Shown piece after piece: positions 23,809 through 30,986 of a DNA stretch of 64,000 nt. The DNA is taken from positions 2,294,001 to 2,358,000 of the forward strand of contig OY762444.1 in the NCBI GenBank assembly GCA_963665735.1, written 5' to 3'. The translations under genes were made by a program, and so were the position numbers. The stretch comes from CATOSK01 sp963665735 (GTDB taxonomy: Bacteria > Chloroflexota > Dehalococcoidia > Lucifugimonadales > UBA3495). The notes under the pieces are model-generated. The model worked only from the letters and a program-made list of their open reading frames with translations, did not search any database and was not told the DNA's origin. Position 1 is the first letter of the stretch; the number at the start of each line of letters is the position of its first letter.

Positions 23809-23979
23809 TAGATTGCTCCTTATAGTCTGGGTTTTGGTATGCCGATGGGGATTGTTACACCCCCACCCTAACCCTCCCCCTAGCAGGGGGAGGGAACTCT
23901 CAATCGCTATTCTAAGCTCCCTCCGTCGAGGAATTTCTGGATTCCGGCCTTCGCCGGAATGACGGTGGAGGGCGGGGGT

Positions 23980-24050
23980 TCAGGTTTCGGCGACTACGGG
24001 GTTGCTTAGGGTTCCGATGCCGGGGATTTCTATTTCAACGGCGGCGCCAA
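23980..24050 (-). pseudogene. Duplicated 3' end of the neighbouring FAH-family gene
   Basis: Translates to AAVEIEIPGIGTLSNPVVAE then Thr and a stop, almost identical to the C-terminus of the FAH-family protein encoded at 24486 (VVEIEIPAIGTLSNPVVGE). No upstream coding remainder exists, so this is a partial tandem duplication or the scar of a replaced second FAH gene. Confidence 0.75.
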
Positions 24051-24054
24051 TTCG

Positions 24055-24138
24055 CTACTCCATATCCCCCTCCGAACCCTCCGACCCTGGAACTGGGTCG
24101 TCCTGTTCTTCCCCGGCGGACTGGCCGGGTTCTGCCAT
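24055..24138 (-). CDS. Very small acidic peptide, 27 aa
   Basis: The ATG at 24138 is preceded by an excellent Shine-Dalgarno (GGAGGAGGT, 6-7 nt) formed by the last codons of the upstream gene. The product (MAEPGQSAGEEQ, then DDPVPGSEGSEGDME) is strongly acidic and disordered. It starts 3 nt after the stop of the 91-aa gene, implying coupling. It might be a small regulator or a truncated gene start abutting the FAH remnant. Confidence 0.4.
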   Translation of the reverse strand: MAEPGQSAGEEQDDPVPGSEGSEGDME

Positions 24139-24141
24139 GAC

Positions 24142-24417
24142 TTACCTCCTCCAGCGGACAGGTCGGCTGTCAGTGACCATGCGGGGGGTGAACGCCCGCA
24201 GGAAAATGTCCTCGAGCTTGGCGCCAACCAACACGGCCGTCATCTCACCTAAGAGAACAGCGGCCTGGTCGTCATTGATGTACCCTTCCCGCCTGGCTTG
24301 GCTGACCGCCCCTACCGCCCTCACGAAACTCTCCCTCAACGGGCCAGGTTCATTGCCCAATATCGGAATCAGTTCGTCCCAACTCGCGGGCAGAAATTCC
24401 CTTTCCGGCGCAATCAA
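24142..24417 (-). CDS. Hypothetical helical protein, 91 aa
   Basis: Start TTG at 24417 with AGGGAGA upstream. Predicted mostly helical: PASWDELIPILGNEPGPLRE, FVRAVGAVSQARREGYINDD, QAAVLLGEMTAVLVGAKLED. No family recognised. Located between the FAH-family gene (69-nt gap) and the tiny acidic ORF. It may be a small accessory subunit or regulator of the cluster; this is conjecture. Confidence 0.5.
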   Translation of the reverse strand: MIAPEREFLPASWDELIPILGNEPGPLRESFVRAVGAVSQARREGYINDDQAAVLLGEMTAVLVGAKLEDIFLRAFTPRMVTDSRPVRWRR

Positions 24418-24485
24418 TTGCCTGTCTCCCTGATTAAGTGACTAGTTGCTAGCGGCTGGCAGTAGTACGCTACCCACTATCCCAA

Positions 24486-25271
24486 CTACTCGCCAACCAC
24501 CGGGTTGCTTAGGGTGCCGATGGCGGGGATTTCTATTTCCACCACGTCGCCGGGGCTGAGCTGCTCCACCGCCCCCGGCGCGCCGGTGAGGATGATGTCG
24601 CCGGGGCGCAGGGTGATGTATTCGCTGATGCCGCTGACGATTTCAAAGCAGTTGTAGGTCATGCCGTCGGTGCTGCCCCGGTCGGCCTCCCGACCGTTCA
24701 GCCGGGTGATGATGTCCAGCTTATGCGGGTCGCCCACGTCGGTCTCAATCCAGGGGCCTATCGGGCCGAAGGTGTCGGAACACTTCTTGCGCCAGTTGGA
24801 AAGGTCGTCGTGCCAGGAGCCTTCGCTGCTGACATCGTTGGCGCAGGAATAGCCCAGGATGAAGTTGGGGGCGTCGGCCACGGAAACCCGGCGGGCCGGC
24901 TTGCCCATGACGATAAGCAGTTCGCCCTCGTAGTGGACGTAATCGGAATCGGCGGGCAAAACTATGGCGTCGTTGGGGCCGATGATGCAGTTGGCGCCCT
25001 TGTTCCAGGGCCGGAAACTGCCCGACTCCCGGCGGATGCGCTCGGCGTCCAAGGCGCCTTCCTGATGGGCGACGTGGGCGGCGTAGTTGAGGCCGATAGC
25101 CCAGTAGCAGGTGGGCTGCGTCGGCGGCAGCAGCTTGACCCGCTCCAGGGGATAGGAGGCTCCGGTTACCCGATGCTCGCCGAAGATGTTGCCCTGGATG
25201 ACTCGCACCCTGTCATCTTCCACCAGTCCGTAGCTCTCCCAGCCGTCAATTTGGAACCTTGCCAGTTTCAT
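24486..25271 (-). CDS. Fumarylacetoacetate hydrolase family protein
   Basis: 261-residue FAH-fold hydrolase/isomerase/decarboxylase. Motifs: CYWAIGLNYAAHVAHQ, metal-binding glutamates in VHYEGELLIVMGKPARRV, GYSCANDVSSEGSWHDDL (Asp ligand), DTFGPIGPWIET and PGDIILTGAPGAV. The ATG has GGAGGCGCC upstream. It may cleave or decarboxylate a ring-cleavage product together with the nearby CMD-like and TPP decarboxylase genes. A duplicated 3' fragment lies downstream at 23980. Confidence 0.92.
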   Translation of the reverse strand: MKLARFQIDGWESYGLVEDDRVRVIQGNIFGEHRVTGASYPLERVKLLPPTQPTCYWAIGLNYAAHVAHQEGALDAERIRRESGSFRPWNKGANCIIGPNDAIVLPADSDYVHYEGELLIVMGKPARRVSVADAPNFILGYSCANDVSSEGSWHDDLSNWRKKCSDTFGPIGPWIETDVGDPHKLDIITRLNGREADRGSTDGMTYNCFEIVSGISEYITLRPGDIILTGAPGAVEQLSPGDVVEIEIPAIGTLSNPVVGE

Positions 25272-25411
25272 GGCGCCTCCTTCGAGTGGATAGTGGTTAG
25301 GGTCAGGTGGTGAGTTACTGTGTTGGTGGAGTCCACCCCCACCCTAACCCTCCCCCTACTAGGGGGAGGGGACTTGCCGCACTCACCCGTTTGGGGAGGG
25401 GATTTTTGGCG
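25272..25411. repeat. Family B palindrome in cluster gap
   Basis: CACCCTAACCCTCCCCCT with its AGGGGGAGGG arm at about 25333-25372, followed by a second half-arm. No gene. Confidence 0.7.
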
Positions 25412-26002
25412 TTAGGCTATGGTGACGCCGAGTTCGGACTGGAGGGCGCGGATGGACTCGGCGCGGCTGCGCATGGGGCGGCGTTCCCGCATCCCGATGG
25501 GTTCGTTTTCCACCTTGGGAACCACCTTGACGCCGACAAACACCGGGCCGGTTTCCTGCATAATCGCCCCGATGTTGGTGGCGAAGTCCTCCAGGTTGTC
25601 GAAGTTGTAGCCGGCGGTGTAGCCCGCTTCCTTGGCCATGCCGGCGTAGTTGATTTCCTGGGCGTTGGGGACGGGCTGGCCGCCGGTGGTGGCGTAACAT
25701 TCGTTGTCCAACAGGATGTGGACGAAGTTGGCCGGTTTCTTGCCGGCGATGGTGGCCAGGATGCCCATGTTCATGGTCAACGCGCCTTCGGAGTCGAAGA
25801 GGACGACCTTTTCGTCGGGGAGGCCCAGGGCCAGCCCCAGGGCGGAGGAGGTGGTCTGGCCCATCGCGCCGCCCAGGTTCAGGTCGCGCTTTTCGTTGTC
25901 GCTGTAATCAACCCAGTTGCGCCCGGAGGTGCCGGTGGGGATTACGATGGCGTCGCCCCGGTGTTCCTTGAAAACTCGAAAGACCTCGGTTGCTTCAATC
26001 AT
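25412..26002 (-). CDS. Thiamine-pyrophosphate decarboxylase, beta-type (C-terminal) subunit
   Basis: 196 residues from the ATG at 26002 (AAAGGAGA upstream), similar to the beta subunit of sulfopyruvate/phosphonopyruvate decarboxylases. The TPP-binding stretch is FDSEGALTMNMGILATIAGK ending FVHILLDNECYATTGGQP, where GDG is modified to DSEG. RGDAIVIPTGTSGRNW and LNLGGAMGQTTSSALGLALG are family motifs. The alpha-type subunit is encoded 196 nt upstream on the same strand with a repeat between. Substrate may be a sulfo-, phosphono- or other 2-oxo acid. Confidence 0.85.
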   Translation of the reverse strand: MIEATEVFRVFKEHRGDAIVIPTGTSGRNWVDYSDNEKRDLNLGGAMGQTTSSALGLALGLPDEKVVLFDSEGALTMNMGILATIAGKKPANFVHILLDNECYATTGGQPVPNAQEINYAGMAKEAGYTAGYNFDNLEDFATNIGAIMQETGPVFVGVKVVPKVENEPIGMRERRPMRSRAESIRALQSELGVTIA

Positions 26003-26198
26003 GGTTCTTGTCTCCTTTGCGAATGTTGGCGGGTTGTACCCCCTCCCCAATCCTCCCCCTGCCAAGGGGAGGGAGCATTGCCCGCCCTTGCTGAAATGGG
26101 AAGGGACTGGATTCCGGCTTCCGCCGGAATGACGGGTTGGGGGCGGGGTTTTCACCCCCATCCTAACCTTCCCCGTTAAGGGGAAAGGGACTTTTTGG
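26003..26198. repeat. Two family B copies and one family A copy between the TPP subunit genes
   Basis: Family B at about 26039-26075 and 26155-26192, family A at about 26105-26136. Their placement inside a two-subunit operon shows the repeats insert within transcription units. Confidence 0.75.
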
Positions 26199-26717
26199 CT
26201 AACGATTAAAGCCGTGGTATTCGTCGCCGACCAGGACGGCCACCGGGCGGTTGGTTGCCTTGGCTTCGTCGAAGGCCATTGAAATGCGGTCGCTGTCAAT
26301 GTCCTGCTCAACCAGGTAGTAGTTGATTCGCATGGCGTTCAGGAAGGGTTCGGTGTAGCGGGCCACCGAGTCGGAGATGGGGCCGTGGCGAGTCCAGCCC
26401 CGGTAGCCGACAACAAAGACCATGGGAAAGCCGGAGTCTATCGCCATGCCCCGGATGGAATCGCCGGATTCCAACATCCCGGTGTTCTGAATCAGGCACA
26501 CCGGCTTTTTCCCTCCAATGATGAGGCCCAGGGCGATGGCGAAGGTTTCGCCTTCCCGAGCGGAGGGGATGACTTCCAGCCAGGGCTGTTCCATCATCAA
26601 CTCGTAAAGGTAGTTGGTTTCGCTGTCGGGGATGGTGACGATGTGGGTGACGCCGTTCTTCTTGAACTCCTCAACCATAGCTTCGGGGCTGAGCAGGGCG
26701 GCTTGTTGTTCGACCAT
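26199..26717 (-). CDS. Thiamine-pyrophosphate decarboxylase, alpha-type (N-terminal) subunit
   Basis: 172 residues, PYR-domain subunit matching sulfopyruvate decarboxylase alpha/phosphonopyruvate decarboxylase N-termini. Motifs: FKKNGVTHIVTIPDSETNYL, SAREGETFAIALGLIIGGKK with the TPP-activating glutamate, CLIQNTGMLESGDSIRGMA and VVGYRGWTRHG. Together with the following beta-type gene it forms a split TPP enzyme. A flavin monooxygenase gene is 28 nt upstream, suggesting cotranscription. The order alpha then beta fits ComD-ComE. Confidence 0.86.
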   Translation of the reverse strand: MVEQQAALLSPEAMVEEFKKNGVTHIVTIPDSETNYLYELMMEQPWLEVIPSAREGETFAIALGLIIGGKKPVCLIQNTGMLESGDSIRGMAIDSGFPMVFVVGYRGWTRHGPISDSVARYTEPFLNAMRINYYLVEQDIDSDRISMAFDEAKATNRPVAVLVGDEYHGFNR

Positions 26718-26745
26718 TGGGTTATCCTCCTAAGCGTTTGGGATG

Positions 26746-27810
26746 TTACTTGAAGGCGGGCATGACTTCTTCGGTCAAGAGGCGGAGACTGCGCTGCACC
26801 GCCTCGACGGGAAGCAGGCCGCCGGGGTTGAGTTCGGCGGTGAATCCGGTCAGGCCGAGGGTCTGGCGGAACCGGGAGAGGCGGTCAATGACGCCTTCGG
26901 GGGTGCCGCAAATGACCTTGGTTTCGAGGATTTCCTCGTAGGTCATGGCGGCCAGGCGGGCGGCGCGTTCCTTCAAGATAGCGGCGCGCTCCGGGCCGGT
27001 TCCGCCGGGGCCTTCCTCGTCGCGTCCCGCTTCGTAACGGGCGCGCATCCGGGCGAAAAAGGCTTCGATGCTTTCCCGAGGTTCCTCCACCGCGCCCTCT
27101 TCGCTGGTGCTGATGTACATGGGGACGCGGACGGAAATGTCGCCGGATTCACCGGGGTGGCCGGCGTCGTTCCACGCCTGGTGGTAATCTTCCAGCCGGG
27201 TTTCCAGGTCGTTAACGTCCATGCCCCGCACGGAAAGGAAGATGGGAAAGCCCAAGCGTCCGACGCGGGAAAAGCTGTCCTCGGTGGTGGAGGCCAGCCG
27301 CACCTTGGGATGGGGGTCTTGATAGGGCCTGGGGGTAACGGTAGCGTTTTCGATTTGGTTGTACTTGCCGCTGTAAGAAAAGGTGTCGCCCTTCCAGGCT
27401 TCCATGATGATGTCCAGGGCTTCCTGGAACCGCTCGCGGCTTTCGGAGTAGGGGATTCCCATAGCCTGATAGGCGCGTTCATTGCCGCTGCGTCCAACGC
27501 CGAACTCGAACCGGCCCTCGCTAATCTGGTCCACGGTGGCGGCTTCTTCGGCGATGCGGAGCGGGTTGATGAGGGGGAGCACCTGGACGGCCATGCCGAC
27601 GCGCAGGCGCTGGGTGCGGGTGGCGATGGAACTGGCGACGACGATGGGGGCGGAGATGGGACGGTTGGCGTTGAAGTGGGTTTCGCCCAGCCATACGGTA
27701 TCCAGGCCGCGCTCTTCGGCCAGGTCCACCAGGTCAAAGGCTTCGCGGAAGGCTTCGGTCTGGGTGAGGCCCTGGCGGGTGGAGAAGTCAAGGAAAATTC
27801 CAAAGTCCAT
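26746..27810 (-). CDS. LLM class flavin-dependent oxidoreductase (paralogue 3)
   Basis: 354-residue luciferase-like monooxygenase. MDFGIFLDFSTRQG, ERGLDTVWLGETHFNANRP, SIATRTQRLRVGMAVQVLPL, NPLRIAEEAATVDQISEGRF, FGVGRSGNERAYQAMGI and ICGTPEGVIDRLSRFRQ are typical. CCGGAGC precedes the ATG. It is the upstream gene of the TPP-decarboxylase/FAH/CMD cluster and may start that pathway by oxygenation. Substrate unknown. Confidence 0.91.
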   Translation of the reverse strand: MDFGIFLDFSTRQGLTQTEAFREAFDLVDLAEERGLDTVWLGETHFNANRPISAPIVVASSIATRTQRLRVGMAVQVLPLINPLRIAEEAATVDQISEGRFEFGVGRSGNERAYQAMGIPYSESRERFQEALDIIMEAWKGDTFSYSGKYNQIENATVTPRPYQDPHPKVRLASTTEDSFSRVGRLGFPIFLSVRGMDVNDLETRLEDYHQAWNDAGHPGESGDISVRVPMYISTSEEGAVEEPRESIEAFFARMRARYEAGRDEEGPGGTGPERAAILKERAARLAAMTYEEILETKVICGTPEGVIDRLSRFRQTLGLTGFTAELNPGGLLPVEAVQRSLRLLTEEVMPAFK

Positions 27811-28107
27811 TCGTTTGCTCCGGGGGCATTTTAAGTTGGGGGCGGTACAGCAACAGGAAGGACAAGATTAGCCGCCCCGGTCAAGGGGAGTGTAGCAACG
27901 GCCCCAATATGCGTCAACTGGGAGGTTGGCGTTTGACCCCTATCCTGACTTATCCCCACGGAGGAGGAAAGGGCGATGTTGCCGGACGATTACGGCGCAA
28001 GGGCGTATGGTTGTGGGCCCCGCCCCCCAACAAGGCCGCCCGCCGGGGTTGGCGGCGGGCGTTGGCAAGACCTGGACTTGACGCGGCGGCGGTCTTTTCG
28101 ACGATGG
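27811..28107. other. Intergenic region with GC hairpin
   Basis: A perfect GCCCGCC/GGCGGGC stem with a 9-nt GGGGTTGGC-type loop lies at about 28037-28060, without a U-tract. A half family B-like segment (TATCCTGACTTATCCCCACGG) precedes it. No convincing gene. Confidence 0.5.
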
Positions 28108-28617
28108 CTAGCTGCGGCTGGTGATAAGCTCCCCGCTGCCGGGGATGCGGTCGCGGTTGTGCCAGACCACCTCCACCTCGCCGCGGGTCTGCATTCGGGC
28201 CAGTTCCTTGCTGCAATTGTGGGGCTTGCGGATGTCGTGGCCGTTGTGGGCGCGGCACCACTGCACCACCGAATCCCACCAAACACCGTCCACCGTCACC
28301 GGCTTGCCCCCCTGCCTCCGCGGTCCGGTGGAACCGTTGGACGATGGAGGCGCTGGTTCCGGCTGGGACTCCGCCACCAGCACCGGCTCCGGCAGCCGCA
28401 CCGGGGGAGTTTCCTCAATGATGGATTCGGGGATGTACGTCCCGCAATAGGGACACCGCTCACCGGCCACGTAAAGCTGGAGGAACTCGGTATCTTCGTT
28501 CCACCGCCAGTGGGTCACCGGCGGACAAGCCTCGCACTCAAAGCAAGCACCGTCGGCATCGTCATCCACCGCGATTAACTCGGTTCCGCAGAAGTAACAG
28601 AAGGAGCCACGTTTCAT
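28108..28617 (-). CDS. Zinc-ribbon domain hypothetical protein, 169 aa
   Basis: Two to three Cys pairs: C7-x2-C10, C25/C28/C31 and C55-P-Y-C58, suggesting paired zinc ribbons (CYFCG, CFECEAC, CPYCG). A Pro/Ser-rich linker (about residues 70-100) joins a C-terminal domain with DGVWWDSVVQWCRAHNGHD and HNCSKELARMQTRGEVEVVW. No named family recognised; perhaps nucleic-acid binding. A minus-strand TATAAT at plus 28714-28719 could drive it. Confidence 0.6.
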   Translation of the reverse strand: MKRGSFCYFCGTELIAVDDDADGACFECEACPPVTHWRWNEDTEFLQLYVAGERCPYCGTYIPESIIEETPPVRLPEPVLVAESQPEPAPPSSNGSTGPRRQGGKPVTVDGVWWDSVVQWCRAHNGHDIRKPHNCSKELARMQTRGEVEVVWHNRDRIPGSGELITSRS

Positions 28618-28907
28618 ACCAGATTCCCCTTTGCCCAGGATTGCCAGTCAGCCCTACTACTGCCCCGAATTAAACCGCCTGAGACCAGCCTTTCAGTTTA
28701 GAATATGGCGGACATTATAGCCAATCCGCTGGCATTCGTCACCACGCCCAACCCCAGCCGGGGATGCTCAACCGCCGGTTCCCCTTGAATTGCAGTAAAG
28801 ACAGTCCGGTTGGGGATGGGGTAAACCTCCGCCCCGATATTGGCGACAGGGCGGGAAGGGCGCAGGGCGGTGTTGCCAAAGCGCCCACATCCTGCGAACA
28901 TTGACCC
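28618..28907. other. Intergenic region, possible decayed coding sequence
   Basis: A minus-strand frame (28698 to about 28905) reads NRTVFTAIQGEPAVEHPRLG-like sequence with plausible codon use but overlaps the toxin gene, lacks an RBS and matches nothing I recognise. It also contains the candidate promoter of the Zn-ribbon gene. Confidence 0.3.
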
Positions 28908-29195
28908 ATGAGCGCCGGCTTCGACTGGAATACAGACAAGAACCGGCAACTCATCGAGCAGCGGGAAATCTCCTTTGAGAGCATTATCTCCGCCATAGAG
29001 CAGGGTGGTTTGCTGGACGTGCTGGAACACCCAAACCAGGACCGCTATCCGGGACAGCTAATCTACGTGGTGGAAATTGACCAATACCTGTATCTGGTGC
29101 CTTTCGTAACCCAATCCGATGGCACACGCTTTTTGAAGACGATTATTCCCAGCCGCAAGGCAACGAGAGATTACCGGAGGAGGCGGTCATCGTGA
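28908..29195 (+). CDS. BrnT-like toxin of a type II toxin-antitoxin pair
   Basis: 95 residues: FDWNTDKNRQLIEQREISFE matches the BrnT/RelE-fold opening (FeWDxxKnxxNxxKHgIsFe), then LDVLEHPNQDRYPGQLIYVV, YLYLVPFV and FLKTIIPSRKATRDYRRRR, the basic C-terminal strand seen in RelE-like RNases. The stop overlaps the GTG of the next gene. A ribosome-dependent or free mRNA endonuclease role is inferred from family resemblance; GC is lower than neighbours. Confidence 0.72.
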   Translation: MSAGFDWNTDKNRQLIEQREISFESIISAIEQGGLLDVLEHPNQDRYPGQLIYVVEIDQYLYLVPFVTQSDGTRFLKTIIPSRKATRDYRRRRSS

Positions 29196-29467
29196 ACGAC
29201 AGCATGGACGCCGAAGAGCGGGACATCCTGGAACGATTTGAGCGGGACGAGTTGCGCGCCGCGCCGGGAGCGGAACTCGAGATGGAAACGGCCCGGCAGT
29301 CGGCCCACGCCACCTTTAACAAGACCAAGCGGGTGAATCTGCGGGTAACCCAACGCGACTTCAACCTGGCCCACGCGCGGGCCAGGGAAGAAGGCATATC
29401 CTATCAGATGCTGCTTTCCAGCGTCATCCACAAGTACCTGTCCGGCCGGCTGGTCGAGAAGAGATAA
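29192..29467 (+). CDS. CopG-type antitoxin partner (BrnA-like)
   Basis: 91 residues from the GTG at 29192 (overlap GTGA with the toxin stop; GGAGGAGG upstream). An acidic N-terminal half (ERDILERFERDELRAAPGAE) likely wraps the toxin, and the C-terminal half RVNLRVTQRDFNLAHARARE then EGISYQMLLSSVIHKYLSG is a ribbon-helix-helix DNA-binding motif of the CopG_antitoxin type. Expected to repress its own operon. Confidence 0.75.
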   Translation: MNDSMDAEERDILERFERDELRAAPGAELEMETARQSAHATFNKTKRVNLRVTQRDFNLAHARAREEGISYQMLLSSVIHKYLSGRLVEKR

Positions 29468-29580
29468 TCCACCAATATGGCATTAGAGGGGGAGACGGAG
29501 GGGATGTTGGGGGGATTTGTGAAGGCTCAGGATATGTTTAACACGGATTCATCAAGGGAGGGATCTTGTGTTTCATGGCC

Positions 29581-29708
29581 TAAGAGACTATCTCAAAATT
29601 GGCCGAACATCCTTGGGGAAAGGAAAAATCCCCCTTTACAAAGGGGGAGACTTGGCCCCTTCACGAAAGGGATCTGATAGTCGTTTTTCGTTTTGAGATA
29701 GTTTCTTA
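29581..29708. mobile_element. 128-bp MITE with 18-bp terminal inverted repeats (MITE-3)
   Basis: Left end TAAGAGACTATCTCAAAA and right end TTTTGAGATAGTTTCTTA are inverted copies with one mismatch. The interior has a CCCCCTTT/AAAGGGGG hairpin and no coding capacity. TA at both ends could be the target duplication (IS630/Tc1-like), but that is a guess. A related single end (TTAGAGACTGTCTCAAGA) lies at 61947-61964. Confidence 0.7.
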
Positions 29709-29823
29709 GTGGGCAATTCCTTTACTCTGCATTTGCGGAATTTCAGCTGGTCAATCCGCCCACCGGGGATACTTGGTCGCTGCCGATTAGAGCATTGCGC
29801 CGTTACGGCTTTGGGTGACTGTT

Positions 29824-30657
29824 TTAGGCGCCTTGTTGGGGGAGGGCGGGGCCGATTGGACGGGGTTGGGAATTGTTGCTTTCGGTATGGGCGTACCGGG
29901 CCATGAAGCTCCGGATGGCGTTGAAGTACTGCCCGAAACCCACGTACATCAGGTCGTTGTGCCCGGCGCCGGGTATGATTTCCAGGCGTTTGTGTACCGT
30001 CGCCAGCTTGTTGAACATATCCACCGCGCCGGCAAGCGGGGCCGTATCGTCCCACTGGCCGTGGATGACCAGCGCGGGGATGGCGATGGAATAGAACCTG
30101 GCCTGATAGTCCTCTTCCAACGCCTGCACTATCTCCGGGGCCAGACCCTGGGCTATCCGTCCCAGATTGGGACTCCCGCTCTCGATGATGACGCCGTTGA
30201 GCCGGTCTCCGGCGGTAATCGCCAGCTCTCCGGCGGCGTGGCGGCCCAGGGAGCGTCCCATGACGTACAGCGGGCCGGTGCACCGCAGCGTTTGCAGCGT
30301 TGCTTGCAGCCAGTCCAGCACCTGGTGGGCATCGGACAGGATGGCGTTGAAACTCGGCGAGCCACCGGACGCGCCAAAGCCCCGGTAGTCGGCGACAAAA
30401 AAATTCGCGCCGATTCGGGTGTAGTGGGGGGCGATGTCGTCGTAACGGGCTACATTTTCGCCACCGCCGTAGAAAAACAGCACGGTGGGGTTGGCCCGCC
30501 CCACCGGGAAGAATCGGCACGACAGGGTGGTTCCGTCGGCGACGGTTATCACGGAGTCCACCGCGCCATCGGGCGTTTCGGTCCAACCTCGCAATGGGTG
30601 GAAAGAATACGCTGACGCCTCGGGGTTGTCCAGCACGGAGTAATCAACCACGCTCAT
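29824..30657 (-). CDS. Alpha/beta hydrolase
   Basis: 277-residue serine hydrolase. The oxyanion region is VLFFYGGGENVARYD; the nucleophile elbow is GRSLGRHAAGELA (G-x-S-x-G), catalytic Asp probably in HGQWDDTAPLAGA and His in PGAGHNDLMYVG. VADYRGFGASGGSPSF is typical of the BAAT/YqkD-like group. Start ATG at 30657. No operon partner; flanked by repeats. Substrate unknown. Confidence 0.9.
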   Translation of the reverse strand: MSVVDYSVLDNPEASAYSFHPLRGWTETPDGAVDSVITVADGTTLSCRFFPVGRANPTVLFFYGGGENVARYDDIAPHYTRIGANFFVADYRGFGASGGSPSFNAILSDAHQVLDWLQATLQTLRCTGPLYVMGRSLGRHAAGELAITAGDRLNGVIIESGSPNLGRIAQGLAPEIVQALEEDYQARFYSIAIPALVIHGQWDDTAPLAGAVDMFNKLATVHKRLEIIPGAGHNDLMYVGFGQYFNAIRSFMARYAHTESNNSQPRPIGPALPQQGA

Positions 30658-30986
30658 GGCAGCCTCTCGTAGTGATAATGGGCCACATTATACTATCGCC
30701 GCGGACACCGGCCTAACCCCCCGGCCCTTGGCCGCAGGGTCTCTCAGTTGTACCCTGGACGATTTTTCACCCAAGGCCCAAAATTATTCGGCCAAGGCGA
30801 AGTCGCCAAAGGCAAGAATTTTGGATTCTTCGCTCTGCTCAGAATTACATGGGGGCGCTCAGAATGACATGAGAAGGCGTGGAATGAAAACTAAAAGACT
30901 CCCCGACCCGTTGGCTGGCCTCGGACACATGGACGCGGTTGGTATATAATCGCCGTTGAACCAATCCCTATACCCGCGAGGCACCA
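30658..30986. other. Intergenic region: MITE-1 copy then promoter for the next gene
   Basis: Apart from the MITE-1 copy, a TATAAT at 30945-30950 (poor -35) lies 36 nt before the start of the flavin monooxygenase gene at 30987. Confidence 0.5.
30734..30904. mobile_element. Degenerate MITE-1 copy
   Basis: Left end CAGGGTCTCTCAGTTG, interior with AAGAATTTTGGATTCTTCGC and CGCTCAGAATGACAT, right end AAACTAAAAGACTCCCC. Same organisation as the intact copy at 58081-58265. Confidence 0.55.

Noticed and set aside
28037..28060. GCCCGCC/GGCGGGC hairpin as intrinsic terminator
   Set aside because: No U-tract on either strand; reported only as a hairpin.
28698..29030. Minus-strand 110-aa frame overlapping the toxin gene
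   Set aside because: Overlaps a better supported TA pair, has no RBS and no recognisable family; kept only as a possible decayed sequence.
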